A stretch of DNA of 64,000 bases, taken from NCBI GenBank assembly GCA_014338405.1, contig JTDE01001981.1, positions 23,908-87,907 on the forward strand. Direction: 5' to 3'. The DNA is from Paragonimus skrjabini miyazakii. Lineage: Eukaryota; Platyhelminthes; Trematoda; Plagiorchiida; Troglotrematidae. Below, in pieces: positions 1 through 11,858 of the stretch. A program made the translations under genes and the position numbers. Each line of letters opens with the position of its first letter. The first letter of the stretch is position 1. The notes under the pieces are model-generated. The model saw only the letters and a program-made list of their open reading frames with translations, searched no databases and was not told where the DNA came from.

Positions 1-1383
1 GTTCACTGTGTCACTGGGCCAATCGAGTGATGTCGTGAGCAAACTGAACGTAACTTGAAAAAGTACTAGGTGTTCGGGCTTAACAGTAGCTGCCAGTGCG
101 CTGAAATTTCTAGTTTCGAGTTGAAAAAACATCAGCTATTTTTACAACCATGACATTGAAAAACTACTATGTTGTCACCCTTGAAACCATTTTCTAATGA
201 TGGTCGACATGAGCGATTATATCAATAGCATGCGCCATCCATTGCAACTCAGTTAATCCTTCATATAAACAAGCCGTCATGTGGCGTCCAGATCTAGTTC
301 CGAAATGCTGTCTATTATTGCTTACCTTTCAGGCGACGAAGGCGATGACAAAACTGTTCAGTGTAGACAGTTTTATTATCGTCAGCAATTAAGAATGACT
401 TGCTATATTCACAACGTACGTGTGAAAAAAGTAGCAATGTATGACTGTTTGCTCTTATCATCGAGCTAAACACGTTTCGCTTGTGCTTCGGTTATCCTTT
501 TGCGGCCATTCAAATCTGACGAATTCAGTATCGATATGTGCAAGGTTTATGGAACACTAGGTCTTCACGCAAAATTAAGGGTATGCATTGTCTTCGGTGC
601 CATAATTAATGGCAAAATTTGAACCGAAATCGCTACAGATTGTTGTCAAGTCATGAGCACAATGCTTTATTGTAGAGTGCTCCCCGCAATACCGGCACCC
701 AAGATGACGTTTTTGTGTGCCAACAACTGCAATAACTCCGCCTTCATCGTCGCAGTTGAATGTTTAACTGTTACCGCTTGTGTGAATCACTTCAGGTCTT
801 TATCCGATGCTGTTGAACGTGTTTAGCGTCTGTATGATTATAAAAGACCGTAAAATACCTATCGACACCATTCAGAGCTATTGTGTGTACATTTCACCTT
901 TAAAGTAAGAATTCTAAACAGTCAGACATGTTAATTTGTGGTGATTTTGTTGAGCTGACACATGAGGTAAGTAATAAAGCCCGCCACACAGTTCCAAAAA
1001 CATGTATTCCACTTTCAAGCTGAGTGCATGATGGTTAACGCATTCTGGTTGACTTTGAAAATGACTGTATATTTCCCGGGTGCAGGTTGGTAGAACGTTA
1101 CATTCAGACAGACATAAAAGTACTTACAAAAGTAGGTAATCCTTATTATACGGCATTCAAAACGAAGACCGTAGGACTGAAAAGTGTATGATATTAGTTG
1201 GCTGATGACGTTCCACACTTGTGCGTTGCGTGCTAAAAATTTCAGAGTTACTATTTACGTCTCACAGATGAGATGGAATAAGTCAACGGGAAGTCTCGCA
1301 AACAGCATTCACAACATCAGAACAACTCTTCAAACTAACGTACTCATCAATGCAAGCCAACATGATTGGTGAAAATGGCTACA
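1..1383. other. Unassigned stretch, no gene seen
   Basis: Only short chance-length open frames are present, and none resembles a protein family I know. I see no tandem repeat, RNA gene or element end. It is probably intergenic or old repeat-derived DNA. Confidence 0.5.
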
Positions 1384-2312
1384 TTAGTGAATGCGTATAT
1401 TTCGGTACACTCCAACAATGCAGAGAGGAGAGGATAGGTTCATCACAAAAGTGAGGTAAAAATAGTGTAGACCACTGAAACTTCTTGTGACTGACTGTGG
1501 ATTTGTGAAGGGGATAATGTGTTTTCTGATACACTGTGGCCCGATATATTAAGTGTTACTGCCAAGGAAGTCCGCTAAGGACTTCCAAGGAAGTTGAAGC
1601 ACTACTTTATGCATATATGGCGAAGTAAGTTATAGGGTGGTTTGTTATGCCTCGCGTAGTCAGAGATATAACCGGGATCGGAAGTAATTAATACTTCAGT
1701 TATATTGGTTCGATCGTTGGAGAATGCAGACGGAACAATTCGAACTAAGTCAGACTTTTCTCAAAAATACTTGTACGCACTTAAATTACCTAGTTGCAAA
1801 AGGTCAATTGTTGTGAGTAATATAATACTCACAAGCGACTTCAGGAACGGAAGGGGACTCCACTGCATCAGGAAAACCACAGGCTAAAAGAGACTATCCG
1901 AATAGCGTGTACGCGCCAGGAGAGAAGTGCCACCCAGGGAGAATTATAACTTACTGCTACCCAGTGTGTGCGTGTGCACGTCAGCTGTGTATATGAATGT
2001 AAGTGTTCGTGGTCCCGTGTTCAACATGATCAGTACGGAAGTTCGCACAATAAACGAAGTTGCAGGCCAAGCGTCCTTGCCGGTCGCAACGTTGTGTTTG
2101 ACAAGATAGCGGTCTAGGTTAGGGTGGCTTTTTAGCGTATGGTAACCGTGGTGGTGTAGCCGTACAATACCATCCTAGAATGTCGAATGTCATTATGATC
2201 CACAGAGACGTCCGGAAGCGTATTCGGAGTGTAACAATATGTTTCGGTAAACATGTTCACGTGAACCTTTCTTCAAACACTGAGATAAGCGCGCTTTATC
2301 GCTCCGTCATTA
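1384..2312. repeat. Duplicated unit, copy A1
   Basis: This stretch aligns with 2565-3415 in the same orientation, about 1.2 kb downstream. Shared blocks include a run around 1600-1760 (TTATGCATATATGGCGAAG, and ACGGAACAATTCGAACTAAG) and a later block around 2205-2312 matching 3325-3415. Between its two matching blocks this copy carries about 340 bp (roughly 1860-2200) absent from the other copy. No coding potential was recognised. It may be two insertions of one dispersed repeat or an old local tandem duplication. Confidence 0.65.
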
Positions 2313-2564
2313 CATGAATCAACAGTCTGAGAATTTGTAAGTTTGTTGGATCCAAGCTTGAGGTTCATTATCACTATCTCCCATTCGGGTTTTTATATCT
2401 CACCGTACGTTGACACCCTGGCAAAAAGCACACTACCATGACCATCTTACCGTTCGGATGGGACTCGGTTTCTTAATGAGTTTAGAATTTGTCGAAATCA
2501 GCATCAATACAGACAGGGTTTATAGAGCACAAAGGTTTCACGCAAACCAAGGGTAAAATATATA

Positions 2565-3415
2565 TACTAGTTGTAAATGCGTCTATTTTGGTACACTCCA
2601 TAAATGAAGAGAATAATGGGGCAGGTTTACCACAAGGATAAATTAAAATTGTGTGGGTTACGAAAGTTTTCTTTCTACTGAGTGTGGACTGGTGAAAGGG
2701 ACAGTTTGATTTCTGAGACATTTTGACCTGACATATTAGACAGTAGAGCCGTAGTGTTTGCTGAGGACTTCCAAGGAAATTGGGGCATCACTTTATGCAT
2801 ATATGGCGAAGCGAATTATAGGGCGGTTTGTCATGTCTCGCGTTGTCAGAGATATAACTGGGACCGGAAGTAATTTGTACTTCATTTTTATTGGTTCGGT
2901 CGTTAGGGAATACAGACGGAACAATTCGAACTAAGTAAGATATTTCTCGAAAATACTAGAATGCACTTGGTTTAGCTAGTTGAAAATGGCTAATTGGTAT
3001 GGATACATTCAGTTACGATCATAGTTGTGCATTGACGATGCTACACATAAAGACAATAATATCGCATTGCCAATGCTTTCGCTAGTACGCGTCAGGTTAA
3101 ATGTTACATGGGTACGCGACAGAAATACAAGTTGTTTTACAAAGCCATCTAAAAATGAGATCGATTTCCGGACGGATTTAACTGTTCTATCTAGCCAGAA
3201 ACCAGGTGGTTCCCGGGTCACATTCGGGAACACCACCAGAGAAAACAACATTTGAGAATGATGCGCTGTTGTTGCGTAACAGGGCATTTCGTTGTGAGTA
3301 GTATTATACTCAAAAGCAATTTCAGGAACAGATGGGAGCGCATTTGGAGTGTCACAGTATACTTTGATGAACACGTTTACGTGGACCTTTCTCTAAACAC
3401 TGAGGTAAGCACTGA
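2565..3415. repeat. Duplicated unit, copy A2
   Basis: This is the partner of the unit at 1384-2312. The order of the blocks is the same, but here about 285 bp (roughly 3001-3286) separates them at a different point from the interruption in the first copy. The motif GTTGTGAGTA followed by TATACTCA at about 3290 corresponds to the same motif at about 1810. The unit is heavily diverged and no protein function is assigned. Confidence 0.65.
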
Positions 3416-5459
3416 ATTAACGGCATTCGAATTTTTCGATTTATAAAAATATTAACAGCATAGCCTTAGTCTTCCAATTCAGGGATTTTACGGCCTAGTC
3501 TTATACAGCGTTTTCTGCAGCTGGAACGGAAGAAAAAGCCTAAGAAACTCCTGATAAGTAATGGTTAGAGGATCTCTAGCACTTGGCCATCAAACCAGCG
3601 AAAACAGTTCCGAATACCTTCCAAATGCCGCCTGCTAAATTTGCTTTCGGTTATGCAAATGTAAGCCTGCTCAGAAAACGTGAAGCAAGTCGAAATCCCA
3701 TTCCTAAATGTTGCGCGGAATTTGCGATGGTCATCTAATGGCAGATGATCAGCGGCTATTTTGCAACCATAAGCGATTGTGTACGACTTTTTGTTGACAT
3801 TGTTAATAGCTTTGCAGTGCATTACAATTCCTGTAGCAGTATGTCCTGTTGTATATTATTTAAGCAGAAGGCAGAAATTTCCCGGTGGATGTAATGTGTA
3901 GGAAGTTTGATACCGTCAGCAAATTGAAAATGTTGGAAGTGTTTGATAACCTGTCAAACGTCCATTAATGTTCATCGGGAGAAAACGACACGCTTCACTG
4001 CATCACCCTATTAATAGCTGACTTTCGTGTTGACCAGTATTCACCATGTTCAGGCGCGGCTCTCAATTCATGAAACAACCGGCCATACTAGCAGTCGTAG
4101 GTGATTAGGCTGAACTAGTTTCTTCAAGATGCGCTTATGAAGCACGGAATTAAAAACCCTTCGCACAGTTGGACGTGAGATAATCATCCCACCATTTGTA
4201 TTGACGAAAGTCAACGCGTGGTTTGAAAATTCTGATTAAAATGCCACACATAAGGGCTCATTCAGAAGGTCGTCTTGCGAATCGTTTCTTGACTTTGCTA
4301 CACTCGTGCTTTCATTGTCTTTCCGAACATTATTGAGCAGACTAAATCGTGGTTGATGAGGTAACATTAAGTGGCATCTTGCAGTGGGATATTTTTCTAA
4401 CGCCGCATCTGATTAGAAATGTCGTACACACGGTCAATTATAAGCATAGTTATTCAAAAGCTAACTTGTCAGTAGATTGTGAGGATATATCTTCTCTATC
4501 TGAGATAGCAAATGACTACTTCCTTCCAAATAAGCAGTGTGGGAACTCAAACATCTTTGTAGCCCCTGTCGTTTCAATACGCACATTAGTTAGGCGGTGA
4601 CACCGTAGTTACCTATCATGAAGCACTTGGAAAACGATGGTTCAAGTAACTAAACAGTCTGGAGCGTTTTCGTTCACCGCGTTGTGCATAACAAACGCGG
4701 CACCAAAAAGTGTAACCTGTATTACTCGTTTCAGTAAAGTTTCCGGCCATAACCATTTCGATGAACATTATTGTTTGAATGAAACGAGAACTACTACATG
4801 GCACTGACAAACGGCAGGTGGATGAAAAGATAGAAGGATAAAATTACCTCACAAAAGTCTCTTGATGTATATCATGTGCAAGATTATCGCTGAGTGATTG
4901 TCGTGTATCCCAAACTGTTGGCTGACGTTATGCACACGACACAGACGTCGGTGTCTCAAAATAAACAGTACATATATATCTGGAGTAGGAAATAAGTCTG
5001 GTATCAAATAGCCGACAGTCGCTTGTCTAGCACATGTAACCCACAGACACAGAGCACAAAAACAATCAGTTAGAAGCATTTTGGCAGACTCGGTCATCAA
5101 TAGCACATGTAGTGTTATATCACGGATATCGGGAGGCAACTTACGGTTATATTATAGTTGTCGTCCTATGGAATTCATTCGAACAGTGGCGCCAACCTCC
5201 ACAGTTTCCGCGAGCACTGCGGTGGACAGCATATTTTTGATTAGTTACAAATCGCTAAATATAGTCGAATTATGGAAATGACAAAAACGTTTGCAGTACT
5301 GAGGGTGGAGCGTTGTTCAGAGTGATCGAAAGTTAGCAGACAGGTAGAAATTCGAAACAATATTACACATGGAGTTTTTCTGTTTAGTGAATCCCGTATC
5401 TTCTGTCGGGTGTATCACATGTGTGCAAATGCAAACCGCAACGTCCTTTTTAACTAAAT
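3416..5459. other. Unassigned stretch, no gene seen
   Basis: Open frames are short on both strands, the longest under 100 codons, and none is recognisable. It may include decayed upstream parts of the Gypsy remnant that becomes readable near 5460, but I cannot align it with confidence. Confidence 0.45.
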
Positions 5460-6283
5460 GTTACGCATGTAATGACCTGTCTTTGGATCTGGTTCCCGTA
5501 GCACTCTGGATGATGATGGCTGATAGTGTTCCAACCACTGTAACCACTGATAGAGGTACAGAATTTTAATCAGCGCTTCTCAGAGACTTCAACCGGCTAC
5601 TGGGAGTAGATCACATCCAAACGACTGCATACCATCCGGTAGCAAATGGTTTGGTAGAACGCTTCCGCCGTCTGCTGAAGGGCACTTTAAAAGCTCAACT
5701 AAACCCCCAGCGTTGGACCGTACACCTACCCCTTGTCAAGCTTGAAATTCGGTCGACTGTTAAAGAAGACATTGGTTTCACAACCGCAGAATTGGTTTAC
5801 AGTACGATACTCCGCCTCCCTGGTGAACTGTTCTACAGGTCGAGTGCCGGCCAGACTAAATCTGACCCTATCACCTTCGTGCAGCAGTTGAAGTCATCCG
5901 TGGCGAAAATCTGGCTCCAGCCCACCAGGTTAAACACCAAACAGTTACAAAAGCACTCCGATCTGGACTGTTGTAATTTTGTTTTCGTTCATGTCGACGC
6001 CGTTGAGCCCCCTTTCTAAAAGCCGTACTCCGGACCATTCCGTTTGATTAAACGATTCCCTAAGTTTTCTTTTAATCAATCGAAATGGATTGCACGATAG
6101 AGTGAGCATTGATAGACATAACGTTGCCCATGATGTCGGCCTTGCTCCTAGTGACTCGCGCTGTACCCAGCTTATGAACAGCCCATACCTCGGTACTACT
6201 GGATAACCCCTGTTGATCTCCCTCGTACCCGCTCTCGCCGAACAGTCAGATGGCCAACAGATTTCAAAAAGTATTGTGTATAA
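5460..6283 (+). pseudogene. Ty3/Gypsy integrase C-terminal half (copy 1)
   Basis: This is a remnant of a retrotransposon integrase, the enzyme that inserts element cDNA into the genome. The catalytic core is readable: TTDRGTEF supplies the second catalytic Asp, and TTAYHP followed by GLVERF supplies the catalytic Glu 36 codons later, as in DDE integrases. A TAA at 5567-5569 interrupts the core where relatives usually have Gln. After 6019 a frame change leads to KPYSGPF and a VSIDR tail, and then RTRSRRTVRWP, which matches the pol end of the neighbouring copies. Nothing upstream of the core is readable, so the copy is 5'-truncated or decayed. It cannot be functional. Confidence 0.85.
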
Positions 6284-6674
6284 CATTTACTCAATTTTAT
6301 CGAGCGTTTTCGTTCTTCAAACGCATGTCGTCCCCTTGGAGCTCCCGTCCCGCATAGGGATTGCCTGTAGTGAGCTATTCAGCGATTGCCTTTCGAATTT
6401 ACTATTGGCATTTGTACGTTTGTATTGGGTCAGTCCCCCACAAGTGAAAATATAGACCAACGCACCTTACCGAACTACTGTGAATCAATTATTTTCACTT
6501 TTGTCACCTTTCGATCTCATCTTTAGACCTGAATTTTGTATAGTGCTTAGATCCACTTCAAAATTGGTGAATCAGCCTATTTTTTCTCGAACAGTTCTTT
6601 ATTCATTTTTTTGATATTGGCAATGCTTGATGACACCATGTACATTTACATCTAGGCTGAACACAGTGTTGCTT
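6284..6674. other. Non-coding spacer between two Gypsy copies
   Basis: This follows the pol end of Gypsy copy 1 and precedes the first readable gag of copy 2. By position it should hold the LTR or leader of one of them. I found no pair of matching direct repeats to prove that. Confidence 0.35.
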
Positions 6675-7425
6675 TAAAATTGCCCGAAATCCTCGTCTGT
6701 GTTTCCACCAGATTGAAGCTGTCTTTACCACCAGGCGGACAACATCAGAGAAAATAATATTCTCAAACACGGAGCAATCTGTTCCCTTTGATATCGCGAC
6801 ATAAGTGGAAGATCTGTTGGAATCCGTCCCGCTCGATTACCTCTATATCATTTCAAAAGACGTCATCATGAAACGGACTGGAAAGTCAGAAGCTAGTTTG
6901 CTGCATGACTTGTTCAACTCAGTCGAGCTAGGCGACTGGCCTCCATCCCAATTGTTACTTCATGAGAGGCCTTTTACGCTCGCGGAGGCTCGATGGCGCC
7001 GTCTTGAAGCAGTCGTGGGCGGAAAAGTTACCGTCCGCGGTGCGACACATTTTCGCCGTCATGGATGAGGATAGCTCAGTTGACAAATTGGCAGCTTTTG
7101 TAAACGGGGTATGGGAAACCTTCCCTTCACAACTGGTGTGCGCCGTGATCCCAGCTGTCCCCACGTCGTTCCCTTCAGTCTCAACTGTCGAAGAAGGCCC
7201 AAAACTCTTGATAGAGAAGATATGCAATCGTATGTGCAATATGGCCATGCAGATTATTAGGTTGGAAAAGCATTTACCCACAAGCCGTACACGACATAAC
7301 TTCCGAAGTCCATCAAGGTGGTGTTGGTACAACCAAAACTTCCGACACAAAGCGAAGGAGTGCAGCCAACCGCGCACGTTCCAAACCCGCCAAACGTCAC
7401 TGTCAAACCGGCAGGCCAGCCAATA
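6675..7425 (+). pseudogene. Gypsy gag (copy 2), capsid and CHCC finger
   Basis: Gag forms the particle that packages element RNA. The readable string begins near IEAVFTTRRTTSEK at about 6710 and continues as VEDLLESVPLDYLY after a TAA at about 6805. It then gives LFNSVELGDWPPSQLL, matching the equivalent part of copy 3. Near 6960 the frame shifts by one base into KLPSAVRHIFAVMDEDSSVD. The nucleic-acid-binding finger is at 7322-7375: C-W-Y-N, ten residues, C, three residues, then R. The expected ligands are Cys, His, Cys, Cys, so His has become Asn and the last Cys has become Arg. The protein is not functional. Confidence 0.82.
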
Positions 7426-7429
7426 ACGG

Positions 7430-7755
7430 CGACGACGGTTGCTGGCCCAACAGGTACAAGCCGCTTGTTTTTCATCAGAGATCGATCGACCAGATTGCGG
7501 TTCCTTATCGATACCGAAGCCGAACCCAACGTCATTCCACCACAAACAAATGATCCACTTCAGTCTGGCCAGTTTACCTCACAGGCTGCAAATCAATGTC
7601 GCAGCAAAAACTACGGGGAACGCTCCCTTACTTTCGATCGCGGTCTCCGGTGATGTTTTTGATGGATATTCCCGCTTGTTGACGTTCAAACGCCACTGAT
7701 CGATGTCGGCTTCCTTGTACATTTCAGCCTTTCCGTTGTTGTCAAGAGGTGTAAG
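7430..7755 (+). pseudogene. Gypsy aspartic protease remnant (copy 2)
   Basis: Retrotransposon proteases cleave Gag-Pol and use an Asp-Thr-Gly active site. Here the segment LFFIRDRS followed by FLIDTEAEPNVIPP at about 7501-7542 occupies the right place between the gag finger and the reverse transcriptase. The active-site Gly has become Glu. The downstream half is in another frame, and only a weak match to a protease flap and C-terminus can be followed. Confidence 0.7.
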
Positions 7756-7759
7756 CTAA

Positions 7760-8745
7760 TTGACAACATCACTGCATGCACAGCAAAACGGCGTCCAATC
7801 GACGATTGCATCAATCGCCCTTCCAGCAGCACCGTTTTTCGCAGCACTGCTGAAAGATTTCCCTTCTTTAGCTCGGCCGTGCTCACACACCGAGACAGTT
7901 AAACACAGTTTGGTACATCACGATACTCCGATGTTTGCTCGTCCACGCCGTTTGCATCCAGACAAACTCAAAACAGTCAAGGCTGAATTCGAACATATGC
8001 TTCAGTTAGGCATAATTCGACCTTCAAATACCTCTTGGGCCACGCCACTACACATGGTACGGAAAAAGTCTCCGGGCGATTAGCGACCTTGCGGTGATTA
8101 CCGTGCCCTCGACAACTGTACAATCTCTGACAGGTACCCCTTACCACATATCCACGACTTTCTCTAGGATCCACTGGCGCTACTATTTTCTTTAACTTAG
8201 ACCTAGTACGCGTCTATCACCATATCCCGGTCGCGGAAGACATCCCAAAAACAGCCAGTACAACACCTTTTGGACTTTTCAAGTTCACATGACTGCACTT
8301 TGTGTTCCGTAATGTGGCTCAAACTCTTCAACGATTCATAGACGAAGTATTAAGTGGACTCGTTTTCGCGTACGTCTATAATGACGATGTTTTGATCGCC
8401 AGCTGCTCAAACGAGGAGCACTTTTCTAATATTCGTGCTATTTTCTATCGTTTCGCGTGGTGTGATATCAAATTCAACATCGACAAGTGTGCCTTCGGAG
8501 TTAATTCCTTGGATTTTCTGGGACATCGCATTGATCAAACTGGCATAAAACCTCGCCAGATGAAGTTGAGTCTACTCCGACCATTCCGATTCCCGTTAAA
8601 ATGGCACAGCTCCGACGATTTTTTGACAAACTTAACTAATATTGACGTTTCATCCTTCATTGCACAGACACTTTAAAACCTCTGATAGACACGGTTGAGT
8701 CTAAACGTGAGTCACTCAAAAGCCCACCCTTAGCCAAGACAGCCT
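7760..8745 (+). pseudogene. Gypsy reverse transcriptase (copy 2)
   Basis: This enzyme copies element RNA to DNA. Visible family landmarks, in order, are RPRRLHPDKLKTVKAEFEHM, LGIIRPSNTSWATPLHMV, then a TAG at about 8081, and CGDYRALDNCTISDRYPLPH. After frame changes come FRNVAQTLQRFIDEV and the catalytic motif YVYNDD at about 8371-8388, followed by FLGHRID at about 8515-8535. The YxDD box keeps both aspartates with Asn as x. The segment holding the first catalytic Asp (about 8160-8290) is broken by stops and frameshifts. Confidence 0.85.
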
Positions 8746-8784
8746 TCTCAACGGTAAAGATAGCCTCATGTCACACATTTTAAA

Positions 8785-9651
8785 TTGTGCTTCATCAGTT
8801 GCGATCCAAACGCCCATCTCCTTCTCATCACGGATGCATCAGGTGCTGCCGTTGACGCAGTTTTAGAACAATCCATAAATGACGAACACCATCTCTTAGC
8901 CTTTCTCTCCCAAAAGCTTCAAACAGCACAGATGAAATACAGCATCTTTGGACGTGAACTGCTGGCAATTTATTTGGTGATCCGCTATTTTGGGCATCTC
9001 TTGGAAGGCTGACACTTTTTCATGCAAACCGACCACCAACCTTTAACATTTGCATTTCACGCCAAACCCGATCGGTACTCCCCACGTGAAAAAAGATACT
9101 TGGACTACATCTCTCAATTCACCACAAACATCCGACATCCACGTGGGGACGCTAACATCTTCGCTGGTGCTTTATCATGTACTGATCTCAACTCAGTCCA
9201 ATCACCACCTTCCTTTGATTTGTCTGAAATGGCTACACCCCAGCAGTGCAGTGAGGGCATGAAGGACGATTCCATTTGTAAGTCCTTGAAATTATCCACC
9301 ATTCCTCAGTCGACTCAAGTTGGTGACATTCTGTGTGACACTCCACCGGGAAAACCTAGATCTTTTATCCCACTTTCGTACCATCGTACTGTTTTCAATC
9401 ATTTCCACCGTTTATCGCACTTCGGAAAACGCGGCACAATAAACTTGATTGCACAGCGCTTTGTTCGGCCCTCTATGAACAAAGATGTTCGTCTCTGGTC
9501 ACGACAGTGCATGGATTGTCAAAGAAGCAAAGTGCACGGGCAAACGGTTATCACACCTGGTAAAATGTTCCTGCCAGACGCTCGTTTTTCCCATGTTAAC
9601 GTTAATATCGTTGGCACATTACCCCTTCCAACAATTGTACATATATATTGA
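8785..9651 (+). pseudogene. Gypsy RNase H and integrase N-terminal domain (copy 2)
   Basis: A single reading frame runs through the whole segment with one in-frame TGA at 9010-9012. RNase H is seen as LLLITDASGAAVDAVL, FLSQKLQ and FGRELLAIYL, then TDHQPLTFAF after the stop. RYSPREKRYLDYISQF is typical of the tether. The integrase zinc-binding domain follows: H-F-H-R-L-S-H with C-M-D-C at about 9505-9520, an intact HHCC set. VNIVGTLPLP marks the start of the catalytic core, but the first catalytic Asp has become Asn (VNVNIVG in place of VDxVG). The frame is lost after 9651. Confidence 0.87.
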
Positions 9652-10497
9652 CCACAATCAACCGCTATCCCCGTTGGCCCCCAGCTGTACTTATTAGAGA
9701 TGTTTCGGCGTAAGCAGTCGCCAAAATCTTATTGGATCATTGAATAGCTAATTTTAATGTGTCATCTACGATCACCGAGGCACCCAGTTCCAACCACCTG
9801 TTTTTCGTAACTTCGAGGAGTTGCTGAGTCCTTCGCACATTAAAACGACGGCGTACCATCCTTGCGCTGATGGTTTAGTCGAGCGTTTTCACCGACAACT
9901 GAAAGCTTCTATAACCGCGCAATCGGACACAACAAAGTAGAGCGAAAGTCTACCACTCATTCTTCTTGGAATCCGTTCAACTGTTGAAGAGGACGTTGGT
10001 TGTACTACGTCTGAATTAGTCTATGATACTAACCTGCACCTCCCAGGAGAATTGATCCAACCCCCGACTCACCCAGATTCTGGTACAGATTACATTTCTG
10101 CTTTGCGACAACACACAGTGAGCTTTTGTTTCCCAATGACCCGTCAACATTGACGCCGAGAACAAAAATCTCCAAACTTGTTCACATGTGAATTTGTGTT
10201 TATGCGTCAATATGCCACCAAGAAACCATTATAGTCACGATACCTCGGTCTCCCCAAGGTAGTTAAGCATGACGAAACATTCTCCACTATTAACAGGCTT
10301 GGACGAAGCGGACTCATATCCATTGATCGACTAAAACTAGCCAACACTAGAGAGGATGTTGATCCACCCGACCCGATGTTGACTGAAAGCAACCCCTCCC
10401 CACACCCGACACTAGCACATCCACCTACAGCTTAGCCCCCTTGTTCCCTTGAACAATGCACCACACGCAGAGGGCGGTCTGTACACTGGCCGAAACA
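9652..10497 (+). pseudogene. Gypsy integrase core and tail (copy 2)
   Basis: This continues the integrase after a frameshift. DHRGTQFQPPVF supplies the second catalytic Asp, and KTTAYHP with GLVERFHRQL supplies the Glu. Then come LILLGIRSTVEEDVG and TSELVYDTNLHLPGEL. A further break precedes ISIDRLKLA at about 10315-10345. The pol end is readable as TTRRGRSVHWPKHL at about 10460-10497, parallel to the ends of copies 1 and 3. Several stops and frame changes rule out function. Confidence 0.83.
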
Positions 10498-11145
10498 TCT
10501 GACACATTACAATGCGTGACATGCCTGTCGAGCGTTTGGTTTGTTATCTGTTCACTGCCGTTCTTTTATCATGTTTTTAACCCACAAACGATCTGGTGGG
10601 GGAGTACTACAGTGTCCACATTTCATATTTGTACTCCCTAATCCATTTTTGTACATTTTCTATATATCATTTTGTTACCTTCATCCGTACACTTATGTGA
10701 AACCATCACAATCACTTTTTGACTTGGATCAGCAATACAACTGAACGGGAGTTACTGCGCCTCATCTCTGTCTTCTTAATTTGTGGGGATTTTTGAGCCG
10801 GTAATGTGACTGGACGGCGAAATATTGTAGTTCCGCGGACTAGCTGATCTATCGACGTTCAACTTTTACCAACTCGTGTCGCTTGTTGAATTATCCAACG
10901 TTTGTCTAACAAGCCTCCTCTCTGGCGTAGTCTTTCTTTCATGTGGTGATCTATTCAATCCAGCAGACGTTGGCTTTTCAGTGATTCGTTCCCATTTTAC
11001 TGATACGTCTTCCGTTTGATTTGTACGCTTATCTTTCGAGCCTATCCGTTACTGTTATAACTTTTCTTTGATATTATTATATTTTGGTCAGTTTTATCAT
11101 TTGATTAATAAATCCACCACAACACTACCTCGTACAAAATGTCGT
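10498..11145 (+). other. Probable 3' untranslated/LTR region of Gypsy copy 2
   Basis: This lies directly after the pol end. A purine-rich run GGTGGGGGAGTAC at about 10592-10606 is where a polypurine tract would precede a 3' LTR. ATTAATAAATCC at about 11104-11115 holds a possible poly(A) signal. No matching 5' LTR was found upstream of 6675, so the LTR call is an inference from position only. Confidence 0.35.
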
Positions 11146-11858
11146 GAACTAATTTTGAAAAACCAAGGTGTTATATACTTACTTTCAGTTTAAAAGCAAA
11201 ATGTAAAACCAACTCGTAATGTGTTATTTCATATATCAAGTACACCTGACGGTATAAGTTCATCTTTAGTTCCCACCAACGATTCATGGTTAGGCAGCCC
11301 ATTTCGATCTATGATCTGACTTATCTGCCAATAGTGATTATGGAAAGTGAGGTGTGTTTAACACTTCTGTTGTTCATCAGTTTGTATCATAGAGTATGCT
11401 ACCAAATTTTGTGCACAGTTCGGTCATCGTTATTCGTCTGCGTCGTACTACAAATCAATGCAGCCGTAATAACGCATATAATAGTATATGCGTGAACGTT
11501 CTAATTGTCAGGTCGGATGAGTGTCACCAGTAAATTGGGACGAGGCATATACGTAAGTAGTTGGCAAAGACGAAGTCAGATAAGGACGTCTTGACTGCAG
11601 GAAACGCGAGGAACCTATCTACAATCAGCAACGAACAAAAGGTAGCAAATAGTTGTCCGGTTTGTGCGGTTATAAAACGCAAAATGACGTAAGACAATTA
11701 TGAATTGAACTCGCCAGCCAGCAGTCAGAAAAGACTCATCAAACAACCATGGTCACGTTCGCGCCCACATAGAGGTGAACGATGTATTCAACCGCTATAC
11801 CTGGGAAGTAAGCGCTTGACTGGTGCACTGGCGATACGACCTGCTTCATTTCGTAGTT
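11146..11858. other. Unassigned stretch, no gene seen
   Basis: The stretch has only short open frames. No family was recognised. Confidence 0.45.

Larger units (their letters stand above)
6675..10497 (+). mobile_element. Degenerate Ty3/Gypsy element, CsRn1-like (copy 2)
   Basis: The order gag - protease - reverse transcriptase - RNase H - integrase is preserved and marks a Ty3/Gypsy LTR retrotransposon. The gag finger has the C/H/C/C layout reported for the CsRn1 group first described from a liver fluke, here with two of the four ligands mutated. All domains lie on the + strand but are scattered over several frames with stops, so this is a fossil. It lies about 390 bp after another Gypsy remnant in the same orientation, so the two may be neighbouring insertions of one family. 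Flanking LTRs could not be paired. Confidence 0.88.

Noticed and set aside
3009..3374. 121-codon - strand open frame in the first kilobases
   Set aside because: It spans the non-homologous insert and part of duplicated unit A2. It has no recognisable motif, and an overlapping + strand frame of similar quality exists.
6955..7545. 196-codon open frame on the - strand
   Set aside because: It lies antisense to the Gypsy gag and protease, which have recognisable motifs on the + strand. It is a shadow frame with no family resemblance.
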